DNA of 64,000 nucleotides from CAZSSM01 sp964609385 (GCA_964609385.1 CAZSSM010000041.1:1-64000); one strand, 5' to 3'. Shown: positions 51,006 through 60,856, counted from the stretch's first letter. A program made the numbers and translations. The notes: generated by a model from the sequence alone, not told the origin.

Positions 51006-51965
51006 GTCTGTAAGGTTCACAGGTGTGCTTCCGCGGTTGTTTTGGTGGTCAAGGCGCTGAACTATGTCGAATGTGTCATGTTGTTGGATGGAGGCTGGTT
51101 TAGGGGGATCCGCCTCTCGACCGGATCGCGTCTGGGTCTGCATTTTCGAACTCCTAACCCGTGCCAAACATGTCACCAAGTAGGCTCAATGAAGATGCTC
51201 GTGTATTGATTGAAGACGTCGCGATGATTCTGTTGCCGTTGGGGTCCGACTTTACGGATCAAGACCAAGGAGACGACGAGGAAATCCTATTGCTCGGCGA
51301 CGACATCGCTCGGGCAAGGCTTGTGTGTTGCTATGCTCATGCCCTAAGTTCATGGATAGTCTCGAGAAAAGTCAATGATAGGCTCTAAGAGGCCATTAAA
51401 GCATGATCCGCGCGAAATACCGGGAATCGCCGAAAATTGACACCTCTCGTCATCGCTCGCCATTTCCGAAGACTCAAGACAGATCGCACAATTATGATCT
51501 ATATAAATATTGAATCGAATTTTTTTAGCTTGTAATTCTGATCTCGGCATTCGTAAGGAGGCAAAGCGGGTGATTTGGCGCGTGTTTTGCATGATTTCAA
51601 GTTCTTTTCTAGTAGAGTGATCGGGTGAGTTGGTGGCTGCAACGATCGTCAATCCCAGCAAACTGGCCGATTGATCGCTTTACACTTCCAAGTGTTGTGT
51701 GAAACCTCCGATGACGAGCAATGGCTCATCCATTGCCTATTGGCTTTACTCAACACTCTTTCCAGGACAACTGGCGTGGATGCCGATCAAAAACCTGTTT
51801 AGAAAAATCAACATACTGAAAAGCTGATTTCGTTGAGTTCGCCGATTTTCACCTTTGATAACCGTTCGTACCTTGTCTAGGTTGGTTGTGGCGGTCGATT
51901 GTTAACGCAATGTTAGCTTCGAAAACCGGCGATTTCTTGCATCATGGTGTGGTTGGGGGTGTGAT

Positions 51966-53513
51966 GTGGAAGCGGATAGTCATGGAACCAGTGGGAGCGT
52001 CGTGATACTTGGGGCGGGACCGGCTGGACTCACATCGGCTTATGAATTTGTCCGTCGAGGGGTCCGCCCACTTGTCGTTGAGAAGTCCAAGATGGTTGGA
52101 GGGATTGCGCGCACCGAGATCCACGACGGATACCGGTTCGATATCGGAGGCCACCGGTTCTTCACCAAGGTTTCGGAGGTCGAATCGTTCTGGCGGGAAA
52201 TCCTCGGTCCGGACTTCATCAAAGTCCCGAGACTTTCACGGATCTACTACAACAACCGCTTCTTCAGCTACCCTTTAGAGCCGTTCAACGCCCTCCGGAA
52301 TGTCGGCCTGATCGAGAGCACCCGGATCATGATGAGTTACTTGAAGTGGCGTCTTCGTCCCGGCCCGGTCGAAGAGAACTTCGAGCAGTGGGTGACGAAT
52401 CGGTTTGGTCGACGGCTCTACGAGAAGTTCTTCAAAACCTATACCGAGAAGGTCTGGGGGATTCCCTGCACTCAGATCCGCGCTGATTGGGCGGCTCAGC
52501 GAATCAAGGGGATCTCGCTGATGTCGGCAGTTCTCAACGCGTTGACGCGATCCAACAACTCGAAGCAGTCGACCTTGATTCGCGAGTTCGATTATCCTCG
52601 GCTCGGTCCAGGCATGATGTGGGAGAAGTGTCGCGACGCCGTCGTCGAAGCGGGGGGCGACGTCCGCATGGAAACCGAGGTCGTCGGGCTGGAACGGGAC
52701 GGGATGCGGGTGACCGCCGCCCTCGTCCGTCAAGGCGACGAGATCGTTCGGCTCACCGGGGACAACTTTCTAAGCACCGCGCCGCTGAACGAACTTATCG
52801 AGATGTTCGACCCGTCTCCTCCTCCGCCGGTCCGCAAAGCCGCCGCCGGACTCGCCTACCGAGATTTCCTGATCGTCTGCCTGATCGTCCGGGGTCGGGA
52901 CAGCTTCCCGGATAACTGGATCTACATTCACACCCCCGGGATGCGGGTCGGCCGGATCCAGAACTTCCGCAACTGGAGCCCCGAAATGGTGCCCGACTCG
53001 GAGATGTCGAGCGTCGGGATGGAATATTTCTGCAACGAAGGCGATGATCTCTGGGAAATGGACAACCCAGACTTGATCGCCCTGGCCTCACGCGAGTTGG
53101 AGCAATTGGGCCTGGCCTCAGCCGGGAGCGTCCAGGATGGTCACGTCATCCGCCAGCAGAAAGCGTACCCGGTCTACGACGCGGAATATCGGGGACACCT
53201 CGACGTGATCCGCGGTTGGCTGACCGGCCTCTCGAATTTCCAGACGATCGGACGCAACGGGATGCATCGGTACAACAACCAAGACCATTCGATGCTGACG
53301 GCCATGCTGGCGGTCAAGAATGTGATGGGCGAAGGCTCCTACGACCTCTGGGATGTCAACACGGAACGTTCGTACCACGAAGATTTCACCACTGAGGAAA
53401 AGAAGGGTCAGCAGGCTGTCCCAAAGGCGGAGGGGACTTCGTTTCAGTTCCGGTTCGGACAATCCAACGCCGAAGATTCGGATCGCGACGTCACAGTGAT
53501 CTCACGCGACTAG
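51966..53513 (+). CDS. FAD-dependent NAD(P)-binding oxidoreductase (UDP-galactopyranose-mutase/amine-oxidase-like)
   Basis: 515 residues, GTG start at 51966. The N-terminus carries the dinucleotide-binding signature VILGAGPAGLTSAYEFVRRG (12-31) and the adjacent VEKSKMVGGIARTE; DIGGHRFF follows, a motif shared with UDP-galactopyranose mutases and flavin-dependent desaturase-like enzymes. Later landmarks: YTEKVWGIPCTQI, and the FAD-contacting C-terminal GRNGMHRYNNQDHSMLTAM. Located at the head of a polysaccharide cluster, so action on a nucleotide-sugar or lipid-linked sugar is plausible. A carotenoid or other substrate cannot be excluded. An intergenic stretch with decayed mobile DNA lies upstream. 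Confidence 0.8.
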   Translation: MEADSHGTSGSVVILGAGPAGLTSAYEFVRRGVRPLVVEKSKMVGGIARTEIHDGYRFDIGGHRFFTKVSEVESFWREILGPDFIKVPRLSRIYYNNRFFSYPLEPFNALRNVGLIESTRIMMSYLKWRLRPGPVEENFEQWVTNRFGRRLYEKFFKTYTEKVWGIPCTQIRADWAAQRIKGISLMSAVLNALTRSNNSKQSTLIREFDYPRLGPGMMWEKCRDAVVEAGGDVRMETEVVGLERDGMRVTAALVRQGDEIVRLTGDNFLSTAPLNELIEMFDPSPPPPVRKAAAGLAYRDFLIVCLIVRGRDSFPDNWIYIHTPGMRVGRIQNFRNWSPEMVPDSEMSSVGMEYFCNEGDDLWEMDNPDLIALASRELEQLGLASAGSVQDGHVIRQQKAYPVYDAEYRGHLDVIRGWLTGLSNFQTIGRNGMHRYNNQDHSMLTAMLAVKNVMGEGSYDLWDVNTERSYHEDFTTEEKKGQQAVPKAEGTSFQFRFGQSNAEDSDRDVTVISRD

Positions 53514-53671
53514 TCCCATCTGGGTCCTGTCGAGTTCTCTTTCACGCCCACCAGTAAGTCGACGTCTTCTCTCGTGGTTCATGTGGCTCGGAAGCCTCAT
53601 CTCCGACCCAACCTCGTCTCGACTCGTCCCGGGAGGATCCGGCGGTCCGAGTCTCCGATCAGGATCCCCAT

Positions 53672-54622
53672 GTGGCTATGTCGGACCTCGGACTACCAAC
53701 ATCGATCCATCCCCGGATCTCGGTGGTGATTCCCACCTATTCTCGACCCAAGCAGCTCGCACGCTGTCTCGAGTCGATGGCGGCTTTGGACTATCCCAGC
53801 GATCGCTTCGAGGTAGTCGTCGTGGACGACGGGAGCCCGACCTCGCTGGAGGGTATCGTCGCTCTCCACCGCGACGGTTTGGACATCCGCCTGATCCGTC
53901 AGGACAACGCCGGCCCCGCCGCCGCTCGGAATCGAGGCGCCTCCGAGGCTGTCGGCACGTTCCTCGCATTCACGGACGACGACTGTGCTCCTGACCCGCA
54001 ATGGCTCTCCAGGCTGGCCGATCGGTTTGCGCAGGAGCCGGATCAACTACTCGGAGGGCGCACGGTCAACGTCGTTGATGGCAATCCTTATTCGGCGGCG
54101 AGTCAGACCCTGATCGATTATTTGTATCACTATTATAACAGGGCCGCCGAGGATTCAGAGGGCGAGGATCGGCGGACGACCGGTACGTTCTTCGCTTCCA
54201 ACAATATCGCCTGCTCCGCCGAGCCGTTCCGCCGTTTCGGTGGGTTTGACACGTCGTTCCCGCTGGCTGCCGGTGAGGATCGCGAGTTCTGCGACCGTTG
54301 GGGGCGCGACGGGCTGGCGATGAGCTATGTGCCCGAGGCGGTCGTCTACCACGCTCACACGATGAATCTTCGAGGTTTCCTGCGACAGCACTTCAACTAC
54401 GGTCGAGGCGCCTTCCACTTTCATGTTGCGCGGGCCCGCAAGGCGCAGCAGCAGATGCGTGTCGAGCCGCTCCGATTCTACGCAGAGCTGCTTCGCTACC
54501 CCTTGACAACCAATCAAGGCCTGGATGCGCTCCGCATAACGGTCTTGATGGGCCTCTCGCAGACGGCCAACGTGGCCGGGTATGTCCGCGAGCGGTTCGG
54601 CTCCCGTCGACTGACCACCTGA
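53672..54622 (+). CDS. Family 2 glycosyltransferase
   Basis: 316 residues; GTG at 53672 has AGGATC about nine bases upstream, and ATG at 53678 is an equally possible start. GT-A fold: SVVIPTYSRPKQLARCLESM near residue 17, VVVDDGSP, the metal-binding DXD in FTDDDCAPD, and the catalytic-side GEDREFCDRW. No strong membrane helices, so it is a cytoplasmic or peripheral enzyme that extends a surface glycan. The donor and acceptor are unknown. Confidence 0.87.
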   Translation: MAMSDLGLPTSIHPRISVVIPTYSRPKQLARCLESMAALDYPSDRFEVVVVDDGSPTSLEGIVALHRDGLDIRLIRQDNAGPAAARNRGASEAVGTFLAFTDDDCAPDPQWLSRLADRFAQEPDQLLGGRTVNVVDGNPYSAASQTLIDYLYHYYNRAAEDSEGEDRRTTGTFFASNNIACSAEPFRRFGGFDTSFPLAAGEDREFCDRWGRDGLAMSYVPEAVVYHAHTMNLRGFLRQHFNYGRGAFHFHVARARKAQQQMRVEPLRFYAELLRYPLTTNQGLDALRITVLMGLSQTANVAGYVRERFGSRRLTT

Positions 54623-54710
54623 ATCCGGTCCCCGGAATCACGTTCTGCTTCGACTCCCTTTGACGTTCATCCCGACGAGTCTCCCCCGAAGCTGTAATAG
54701 GATCCCGAGG

Positions 54711-55712
54711 ATGAAGATCTCTGTAATCGTCCCGGTACTCAACGGCGGCGAAGACCTACGACGCTGCCTTCACGCACTCCAAGCGTCCGACCGAACAGCC
54801 GATGAATTGCTGGTCGTCGACGATGGTTCGACCGACGCGACACCGGAGATCGCCGAGGCTGCGGGGGCCATCGTAATTACGGTCCGCCAAGGACCTCGTG
54901 GCCCGGCGTTCGCGCGGAACTTAGGTGTTTCACACGCCACCGGAGACATCGTCGCTTTCGTCGATGCTGATGTGGTGGTCAAGCCGGATGCGCTCGGTCG
55001 GATCGAAGCCAACTTCGCCGAGGAGCCCGACCTGCATGCCCTTTTCGGCTCCTACGACGACAGCCCGCGTGGCGGCCTGGTCGCGCGCTACAAGAACCTC
55101 CTGCACCACTACACGCATCAGTTCGGGCGTCGCGACGCCTGGACGTTCTGGGCAGGGCTCGGCGCGATTCGCCGCGAGGTCTTCCTCGAGGTTAACGGGT
55201 TCGATGCGGAATCCTACGCACGGCCCTGCATCGAGGATATCGAACTGGGTGTCCGTCTGAAGGAAGCCGGGTATCGGATCGGTCTCCGTCCTGACGTCCA
55301 GGGCACCCATTTGAAGGGCTGGACCTTTGTCGGAATGATTCGGACCGACATCGTCCATCGCGCTGTGCCATGGACAACCCTGCTGCTGAGCAAGGCCCAT
55401 CTGCCAGCCGACTTAAACCTAAGTTGGTCGAGCCGGATCAGCGCGGGCCTGACCCTGATGGTTTTGCCCTTGCTGGTCGCGTCGCTATGGGCCCCGTCCC
55501 TATTCTTGGTGACCATGGCGATCCTCTACACGATCGCGTCACTCAACGCGAACCTGGTGGTGCTCTTCGCCCGTCGAGGAGGAATTCGCTTAGCCCTCGT
55601 CGGGTTCGTGCTCCATCTCCTTTATCTCATCTACAGCAGCGTGACCTTTGTCGGGGTCTCACTCTGGGAATCGGTCCGCCATCGGCTCCCCTTCCTCAAT
55701 CCACGCTACTGA
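54711..55712 (+). CDS. Family 2 glycosyltransferase with C-terminal membrane helices
   Basis: 333 residues from ATG at 54711 (MKISVIVPVLNGGEDL), preceded by AGGATCCCGAGG; the 17-codon extension to 54660 is unlikely. GT-A motifs: VVDDGSTDATPE, DXD in AFVDADVVV, and EDIELGVRLKEAGYRI, followed by GTHLKGW. The C-terminal hundred residues contain two to three transmembrane segments (ISAGLTLMVLPLLVASLW, LFLVTMAILYTIASLNANLV, LALVGFVLHLLYLIYSS), placing the enzyme at the inner membrane, as in polyprenyl-phosphate-dependent glycosyltransferases. The specific linkage is unknown. Confidence 0.87.
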   Translation: MKISVIVPVLNGGEDLRRCLHALQASDRTADELLVVDDGSTDATPEIAEAAGAIVITVRQGPRGPAFARNLGVSHATGDIVAFVDADVVVKPDALGRIEANFAEEPDLHALFGSYDDSPRGGLVARYKNLLHHYTHQFGRRDAWTFWAGLGAIRREVFLEVNGFDAESYARPCIEDIELGVRLKEAGYRIGLRPDVQGTHLKGWTFVGMIRTDIVHRAVPWTTLLLSKAHLPADLNLSWSSRISAGLTLMVLPLLVASLWAPSLFLVTMAILYTIASLNANLVVLFARRGGIRLALVGFVLHLLYLIYSSVTFVGVSLWESVRHRLPFLNPRY

Positions 55713-55854
55713 CCGGATTTCACAGCGGAGAGGCCGGTTCGTTCCGTTGCGTCCCTAGGCCCGACCGAACGGTTGAGGCCAGTGGCCCAGCGTAGAGAAT
55801 CAGGAACCCCTTCGCTGAGCCAGTCGGTCCCTTCTAACCCGACCCTTGCGAATC

Positions 55855-56961
55855 ATGATGGACCGTATGAATCACCGTGTCGGGATCGGATTGGCGGGCT
55901 GTGGGCGGATTGCGACGCTGCTCCATCTGCCCATCCTCCACAATCACCCGGGCGCACGGTTGGTTGCCGTGGCCGAGCCGGACGATGAACGTCGGGCTGA
56001 GGCCTTGGCGGCCGCCCCGGGGACCCGGGGAACGACCGATTACCGGTCGATGTTCGAAGACCCTGAGATCGAAGCCGTTGTGATCACGCTGCCGACCCCG
56101 CTCCATGCCGAGGCCGGTACCGCCGCGCTTCAGGCCGGCAAATCGGTCTATCTCGAGAAACCGATAGCGACCTCGCTCATCGAAGCGGCCCCATTGATCC
56201 AGGCCAGTCTGGCCGGGAGAGATGGCAAAGTGCCGTTGGCTGCCGTGGGATTTAACTTCCGATTTCACCCGGCTTATCAGTCCTTCAAGGTGTCTCTCGA
56301 GCGGGGGCGACTCGGGCAGCCCACCTTGGTCCGCACGCTCTTTTGCTCGGCCTCGCGATCGTTCCCCGATTGGAAGCGCCGACGGGACAGCGGGGGTGGT
56401 GTGTTGCTCGACCTCGCCTCACACCATTTCGACCTGATCCGATTCCTCTTCGGTCGACCGGTCACCAGTGTCCGTGCGCATTGCTGGTCGCGACGGATGG
56501 AGCAAGATGAGGCGTCGGTCGTGTTGGAACTCGACGACGGCCCAACGGTCCAGTGTTGGTTCGCGGCCGGGACGGTCGAGGATCATCGCTTCGAGATCCA
56601 GGGGTCGCGTGGACGATTAGCCTACGATCGGATCGACGGGCCTGAGCCGACCTGGACCGCCACGGATCATCGGTGGGCTCGGCTTCGACGGGTCGGTCGC
56701 GGGCTCCGCTGGCTCAGCCCTCTGAGTGTCCTACGGTCGACGGGGGCGGATCTGTCCTTCGCCGGCTCATTGAGTCGTTTCATTGATGCGGTCCGTCGCG
56801 GTCAGCCCGATCCCGAGGCCGCCTCAATGGCCGATGGGCTCGAGGCGCTCCGGCTGGTTGAGATGTGCGAAGCCTCCGCCCGGTCTGGTGGAAAACCGAT
56901 CAGTTGTTCCGCTTCCGACCAGGTGGTGGTCAGTTCCGGACCAAGCGGAGTCGAGGGATGA
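55855..56961 (+). CDS. Gfo/Idh/MocA-family sugar oxidoreductase
   Basis: NAD(P)-dependent dehydrogenase, 368 residues from ATG 55855; ATG 55858 and 55867 are alternatives, and no ribosome-binding site decides between them. Rossmann signature GIGLAGCGRIATLLHLPIL near the N-terminus, then AVAEPDDERRAEAL, TLPTPLHAEAGTAALQAG, and the catalytic Lys in the EKP motif (YLEKPIATS). The second domain shows NFRFHP and a GGGVLLDLASHHFDL segment. It lies between glycosyltransferases, and its stop overlaps the next start by ATGA, so it probably modifies a nucleotide-sugar for the polysaccharide. Substrate unknown. Confidence 0.87.
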   Translation: MMDRMNHRVGIGLAGCGRIATLLHLPILHNHPGARLVAVAEPDDERRAEALAAAPGTRGTTDYRSMFEDPEIEAVVITLPTPLHAEAGTAALQAGKSVYLEKPIATSLIEAAPLIQASLAGRDGKVPLAAVGFNFRFHPAYQSFKVSLERGRLGQPTLVRTLFCSASRSFPDWKRRRDSGGGVLLDLASHHFDLIRFLFGRPVTSVRAHCWSRRMEQDEASVVLELDDGPTVQCWFAAGTVEDHRFEIQGSRGRLAYDRIDGPEPTWTATDHRWARLRRVGRGLRWLSPLSVLRSTGADLSFAGSLSRFIDAVRRGQPDPEAASMADGLEALRLVEMCEASARSGGKPISCSASDQVVVSSGPSGVEG

Positions 56962-58154
56962 GGATCCTGTTGGTCCATGACCATGGCGCCGCCAGCGGCG
57001 GTGCTGAAACCCAGACCTTGGCCATCCGTGCAGGGCTCCAGGAGCGCGGTCATCAGGCATCGCTCTTTTCCAGTCGTGTCGAACTCGTTCCCGGATTTCC
57101 GATCCTGGCCGATCGGACCTGCTTCGGGACGACCTATGGCAAGCTCCAGGTCGTCAGCCAGACCTACAATCCTTCAGCGCGCTCGGGGTTAGCACGGGCC
57201 CTGAAAGAGCTTCGCCCGGAGGTCGTCCACCTGAGGATGTTCCTCAGCCAGCTTTCCCCGTCAATCCTGACGCTGCTCCGGCCGATCCCCTGCATCTGGC
57301 AGGTCGCTTGGTATAAGGCGATCTGTCCGGTGGGGACGAAAGTGCTGCCCGATGGCCGAGGGTGCCGTGAGTCAGCTGGGCAAGCATGCCTTCGGCATCG
57401 CTGTGTCACGTTCCAATCGTGGGTGCTTCATCTAACCCAAATGAGCTTGTTCAGGCGTTGGTGCGGTGCGATCGACCGGACCGTCGCGATCAGCCGATCA
57501 GTGAGCGATCGGCTCGAGTCGGCCGGGCTCGGTCCGGCCCGCGTGATCTACAATGGGATCGCTGAGCGGCCTCCCCGTCCCCTGCTCTCGGAGCCGCCGA
57601 CGATCGCCTTCGCGGCCCGGCTGGTCCCGGTCAAGGGCGGGGCTCAATTACTGGAGGCCTTCGCGCGGGTCATCCGACGTCATCCGACGGCACGACTCCT
57701 GGTCGCCGGGTCGGGGCCAGAGTCCCCCGCGCTTCGAGGCCTAGCCGATCGTTTGGGATTGGGCGATCGCGTGGAGTGGCTCGGCCATGTCGACCGCGAT
57801 GAGATGGAACGCCGCTTCGCCTCGTCCTGGTTGCAGGCCATCCCCGGGCTCTGGGAGGAGCCGTTCGGTAACGTCACGCTCGAGGCGATGATGCGCGGCA
57901 CAGCGCTGGTGGCCAGTCGACTTGGGGGACCTTCGGAGGTGATCCGCGACGAGGTCACAGGCCTGCTGGTTCCGCCCGGCGATGTCGAGGCGCTAGCTGA
58001 GGCGATCGCGCGAATCCTTGACGACCGCGACTTGGCCGAGCGGATGGGGGCTGCTGGACGAGAAGTGGCCCTCGCGGAATTCTCGATGGATCGCTTAGTC
58101 GACCGGCTGTTAGATTTGTATCGTGAGGTCATTGATGAATACACCGGAGCCTGA
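56958..58154 (+). CDS. Family 4 glycosyltransferase
   Basis: 398 residues; the ATG at 56958 lies inside the preceding stop (ATGA), so translation is coupled. GT-B fold: N-terminal ILLVHDHGAASGGAETQTLA, an acceptor-domain RSGLARALKELRPEVVHLRM, then the donor domain beginning IAFAARLVPVKGGAQLLEAF. The characteristic C-terminal motif lies at GLWEEPFGNVTLEAMMRG, with the E(x7)E-type pair, and ALVASRLGGPSEVI follows. A stretch of cysteines (PCIWQVAWYKAICPVG, GCRESAGQACLRHRC) in the middle is found in some family members. Retaining sugar transfer in polysaccharide assembly; specificity unknown. Confidence 0.88.
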   Translation: MRILLVHDHGAASGGAETQTLAIRAGLQERGHQASLFSSRVELVPGFPILADRTCFGTTYGKLQVVSQTYNPSARSGLARALKELRPEVVHLRMFLSQLSPSILTLLRPIPCIWQVAWYKAICPVGTKVLPDGRGCRESAGQACLRHRCVTFQSWVLHLTQMSLFRRWCGAIDRTVAISRSVSDRLESAGLGPARVIYNGIAERPPRPLLSEPPTIAFAARLVPVKGGAQLLEAFARVIRRHPTARLLVAGSGPESPALRGLADRLGLGDRVEWLGHVDRDEMERRFASSWLQAIPGLWEEPFGNVTLEAMMRGTALVASRLGGPSEVIRDEVTGLLVPPGDVEALAEAIARILDDRDLAERMGAAGREVALAEFSMDRLVDRLLDLYREVIDEYTGA

Positions 58155-59211
58155 TCCGGTCGACCGGGTCGGGATCGATCCACCCGGTCCGGAACTGTCG
58201 GTGGTGGTTGTCACGCCGGGGCGGTTCGCCAGTCTCCGACGGACCGTCGGACACCTGCGTTGCCAATCGGGTTGCGAACGAATCGAGCTCGTCTTGGTGG
58301 CCCCCGAGAGCACTTCATTGGATGATGCCGACCCCGGCGAGTTGGACGGCTTCGCGTCGATCCAGCGGGTGGCCGTCGGCCCGATCCCCAACGTGGACAA
58401 GGCCTCGGCACACGGGATCCGGGCCGCTCAAGCGCCTGTGGTGGCGCTGATCGAGGATCATGCCTATCCGCAGCCTGGTTGGGCCGAGGCGATCCTGGAG
58501 GCTCATCGCGGACCTTGGACGGCCGTCGGGTCGCTGATGCTCAATGCCAACCCACGCGGGATGCTCAGTTGGCTCAACCTTCTCATCGCCTATGGGTCTT
58601 GGACCGATCCGCCCAAGGCGGCCGGTCCGGTCCCCGCGTTGCCGGGCCACAACATCACCTACAAGCGCGATGCATTAATGGCCTTTGGGGATCAACTGGT
58701 CGAGAAGCTGGGCCGCGACGGCGGTCTGCTCGATGACCTGTTGGCCTCTGGCTGTCGATTCTACTTGGAGCCGCGGGCCCGGATCGCCCATGCCAATCCG
58801 TCTCGACTCCGCCCGACTGTCCAGCTTCGGATCGATGCCGGCCGACTTTACGGGGCGACCCGCGCCGAGGCCGGTCGTTGGTCCTGGGCTAAGCGGGTCC
58901 TCTACATCCTGGGGGGACCGCTGATCCCGGCCGTTCGCTACCGACGCCTGCATGCCGAATTCTTCGGGGGGGGCCGTCGGACCGACTTGACCCCACGGAT
59001 CTATCCATACCTGGCCCTCGGATTGATCTTTGATGCGATCGGCCAGGTGTTGGGCTATGCGTCGGGACGCGGTCGATCGCTGGACCGCTTGGCCGTCTTC
59101 GAGATGGACCGGATCCAACACCTCAATTCCCGAGATCGGCGACTCTTGGGTCCAGATCTGGCGACCAGCCCAGCAACACCCCGCCTTGCCCCGACGGTCG
59201 GATCGCGATGA
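58135..59211 (+). CDS. Family 2 glycosyltransferase
   Basis: 358 residues from ATG at 58135, which has GTGAGG about eight bases upstream; the GTG at 58123 is less likely. It overlaps the previous gene by 20 bases. Motifs: LSVVVVTPGRFASLRRTVGH, an ALIEDHAYPQPGWAEAIL segment where DXD is expected (one Asp only), ALPGHNITYKRDAL, and GGLLDDLLASGCRFYLEPRA as the acceptor side. The region 250-330 is moderately hydrophobic. The single-Asp motif is seen in some GT2 members, so activity is plausible. Stop and next start overlap by ATGA. Confidence 0.82.
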   Translation: MNTPEPDPVDRVGIDPPGPELSVVVVTPGRFASLRRTVGHLRCQSGCERIELVLVAPESTSLDDADPGELDGFASIQRVAVGPIPNVDKASAHGIRAAQAPVVALIEDHAYPQPGWAEAILEAHRGPWTAVGSLMLNANPRGMLSWLNLLIAYGSWTDPPKAAGPVPALPGHNITYKRDALMAFGDQLVEKLGRDGGLLDDLLASGCRFYLEPRARIAHANPSRLRPTVQLRIDAGRLYGATRAEAGRWSWAKRVLYILGGPLIPAVRYRRLHAEFFGGGRRTDLTPRIYPYLALGLIFDAIGQVLGYASGRGRSLDRLAVFEMDRIQHLNSRDRRLLGPDLATSPATPRLAPTVGSR

Positions 59212-60833
59212 GCGTCCCCTCCGAAGAGATAACGCCCGTTCCCAGGCCCGGTCTGAGCGACCGAGCCGACCCCCCGGGAGAGCGTCGAGCCTCGTCGAGT
59301 CTCGTCGAGCCGGATGACCATCGAGACGGGCTCGATGACGATCCGACCGGTGAACTGAGCGCGCTGCCTGCAACATCGGACCTGGGCCGCCGTTCGGTCC
59401 GTGCCGGCGCGACGATGCTGATCGCCCAAGGTTTGGCCCTCGTCGTCGGCGTCGGCTCGACGGTCTTGCTGGCCTGGTGGCTCGGACCCGAGCCGTTCGG
59501 CCTGGTGGCGATGGCCTTGACGTATGTGGCCTTGATTGGGGTGATCAACGATTTCGGAATCCCCGCCTCCCTCATCAACCGGGCCTCGTTGAGTCAATCC
59601 CAGGCCAGCACACTCTTTTGGACCGGGTTTGGGGCGAGCCTGGGAATCGCCCTAGCCTCGCTGATGCTTGCCCCGGTGATCAGCCACTTCTACGGCGAAC
59701 CGAAGCTGGTAGCGATCCTCGCCCTGATGTCGCTGATCTACCCGGCAGTGGGTGTCAATGTCGTTCATCAAGGTCTGCTCCGACGTCAGATGCGGTTCGC
59801 GGCGCAGCAGGCCGTCGAGTTGGGGTCAACCCTGGCCGGCCTGCTCGCGGCCTTGGTCTTGGGTCTGGGCGGAGCGGGCTACTGGGCCTTGGCCGCGCAG
59901 TACCCGGTAACGGCATGCTGTCGGACCGTTGCGCTCTGGTCGGTCTGTCGTTGGCGACCGAACCGGCCAGGGCCGTGGTCCGAGGTCCGTTCGTCGTTGA
60001 CCTTCGGCGGCGAGCTGACGCTGTTCCGTCTGATCAATCATTTGGGCAAGCACCTGGACCGCGTCGTCATCGGCTATTTCAGTGGGCGGACGGCCCTGGG
60101 CCTCTATACATTGGCCGATCGCTGGGCGATGTTCCCGGTCCTGCAGATCTATCCGCCGCTGCTCCAGGTCGCCACCTCCGGCCTGAGCAGGGCGCATGAG
60201 CATCCGGATCGGTATCGTCGCTACTTTGCCCGGGCTTACGGAGCAGTCCTGACAGTGATCCTTCCATGCATGAGCTATCTGATCGTTGAGAGCTCGACCG
60301 TCCTCGGCCTTCTGCTGGGGCCGAGGTGGGACGGTGCGGTTCCGATCTTCCGCCTGCTACTGGTTGGAGCATTCGCCAGTGGGATCGCCCAGTTCACCAA
60401 ATGGATCTATCTGGTCGAATCGCGGACCCGCCGACAGCTTCACTGGGGCGTGATCTCGGCGATGACCACGGCCGTCGCGGTAGCTGCCGCGTCACCGTTC
60501 GGGGCCTTGACGGTGGCGGGCGCCTTCGGCGGGACGACCGCCGCGCTGGCAATTCCCGCGATCTGGTACTGCCTTCGGGGCTCGACGATCCGACCGGACG
60601 ATGTGGCCGGCGCAGCCTGGCGTCCGGTCGTCTCATCGGTGGCCGCGGGGGGTCTCCTGTTCGTCTGCGGTCCGTCCGAGACGACCTCCGACGTGATCGG
60701 GCTCCTGCAACGCGCGTTCATGACGGCCGGGCTGTTCGGTCTGCTCTACGGGACGATTTGGCGGGTCCTCCCGGGGGGACGCACCGCGACGTCCGAGCTG
60801 ATCGAACTGATCGCCATGCTCCGTCGTCGCTGA
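59208..60833 (+). CDS. Polysaccharide flippase of the MOP/MATE superfamily (Wzx-like)
   Basis: 541 residues; the start overlaps the previous stop by ATGA. After a 60-residue charged, Pro-rich N-terminus come about 12-14 transmembrane helices, beginning RAGATMLIAQGLALVVGVGS. Subfamily hallmarks: LAWWLGPEPFGLVAMALTYV, INDFGIPASLI, HQGLLRRQMRF, and FRLINHLGKHLDRVVIGYF with GLYTLADRW. This class exports lipid-linked oligosaccharides or related polymers across the inner membrane. It follows directly on four sugar-transfer genes, which fits a Wzy-dependent or similar system; no polymerase gene is visible in the window. Confidence 0.86.
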   Translation: MSVPSEEITPVPRPGLSDRADPPGERRASSSLVEPDDHRDGLDDDPTGELSALPATSDLGRRSVRAGATMLIAQGLALVVGVGSTVLLAWWLGPEPFGLVAMALTYVALIGVINDFGIPASLINRASLSQSQASTLFWTGFGASLGIALASLMLAPVISHFYGEPKLVAILALMSLIYPAVGVNVVHQGLLRRQMRFAAQQAVELGSTLAGLLAALVLGLGGAGYWALAAQYPVTACCRTVALWSVCRWRPNRPGPWSEVRSSLTFGGELTLFRLINHLGKHLDRVVIGYFSGRTALGLYTLADRWAMFPVLQIYPPLLQVATSGLSRAHEHPDRYRRYFARAYGAVLTVILPCMSYLIVESSTVLGLLLGPRWDGAVPIFRLLLVGAFASGIAQFTKWIYLVESRTRRQLHWGVISAMTTAVAVAAASPFGALTVAGAFGGTTAALAIPAIWYCLRGSTIRPDDVAGAAWRPVVSSVAAGGLLFVCGPSETTSDVIGLLQRAFMTAGLFGLLYGTIWRVLPGGRTATSELIELIAMLRRR

Positions 60834-60856
60834 GACCTCATCCCCTCGGTCCCGCA

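Larger units (their letters stand above)
49700..51965. other. Accessory region with decayed integrase/excisionase genes
   Basis: 2.3 kb without an intact gene. It holds a hairpin (49790-49816), integrase fragments (50065-50640), a frameshifted HTH gene (50830-51005) and AT-rich patches (about 50750-50840 and 51480-51540) that contrast with the surrounding high-GC DNA. A 75-codon frame at 51161-51388 has no ribosome-binding site or recognisable domain. Confidence 0.55.

Noticed and set aside
51161..51388. Plus-strand 75-codon frame (MPNMSPSRLNEDAR...)
   Set aside because: No ribosome-binding site, no recognisable domain, and it lies in a decayed accessory region; could be a small gene but support is insufficient.
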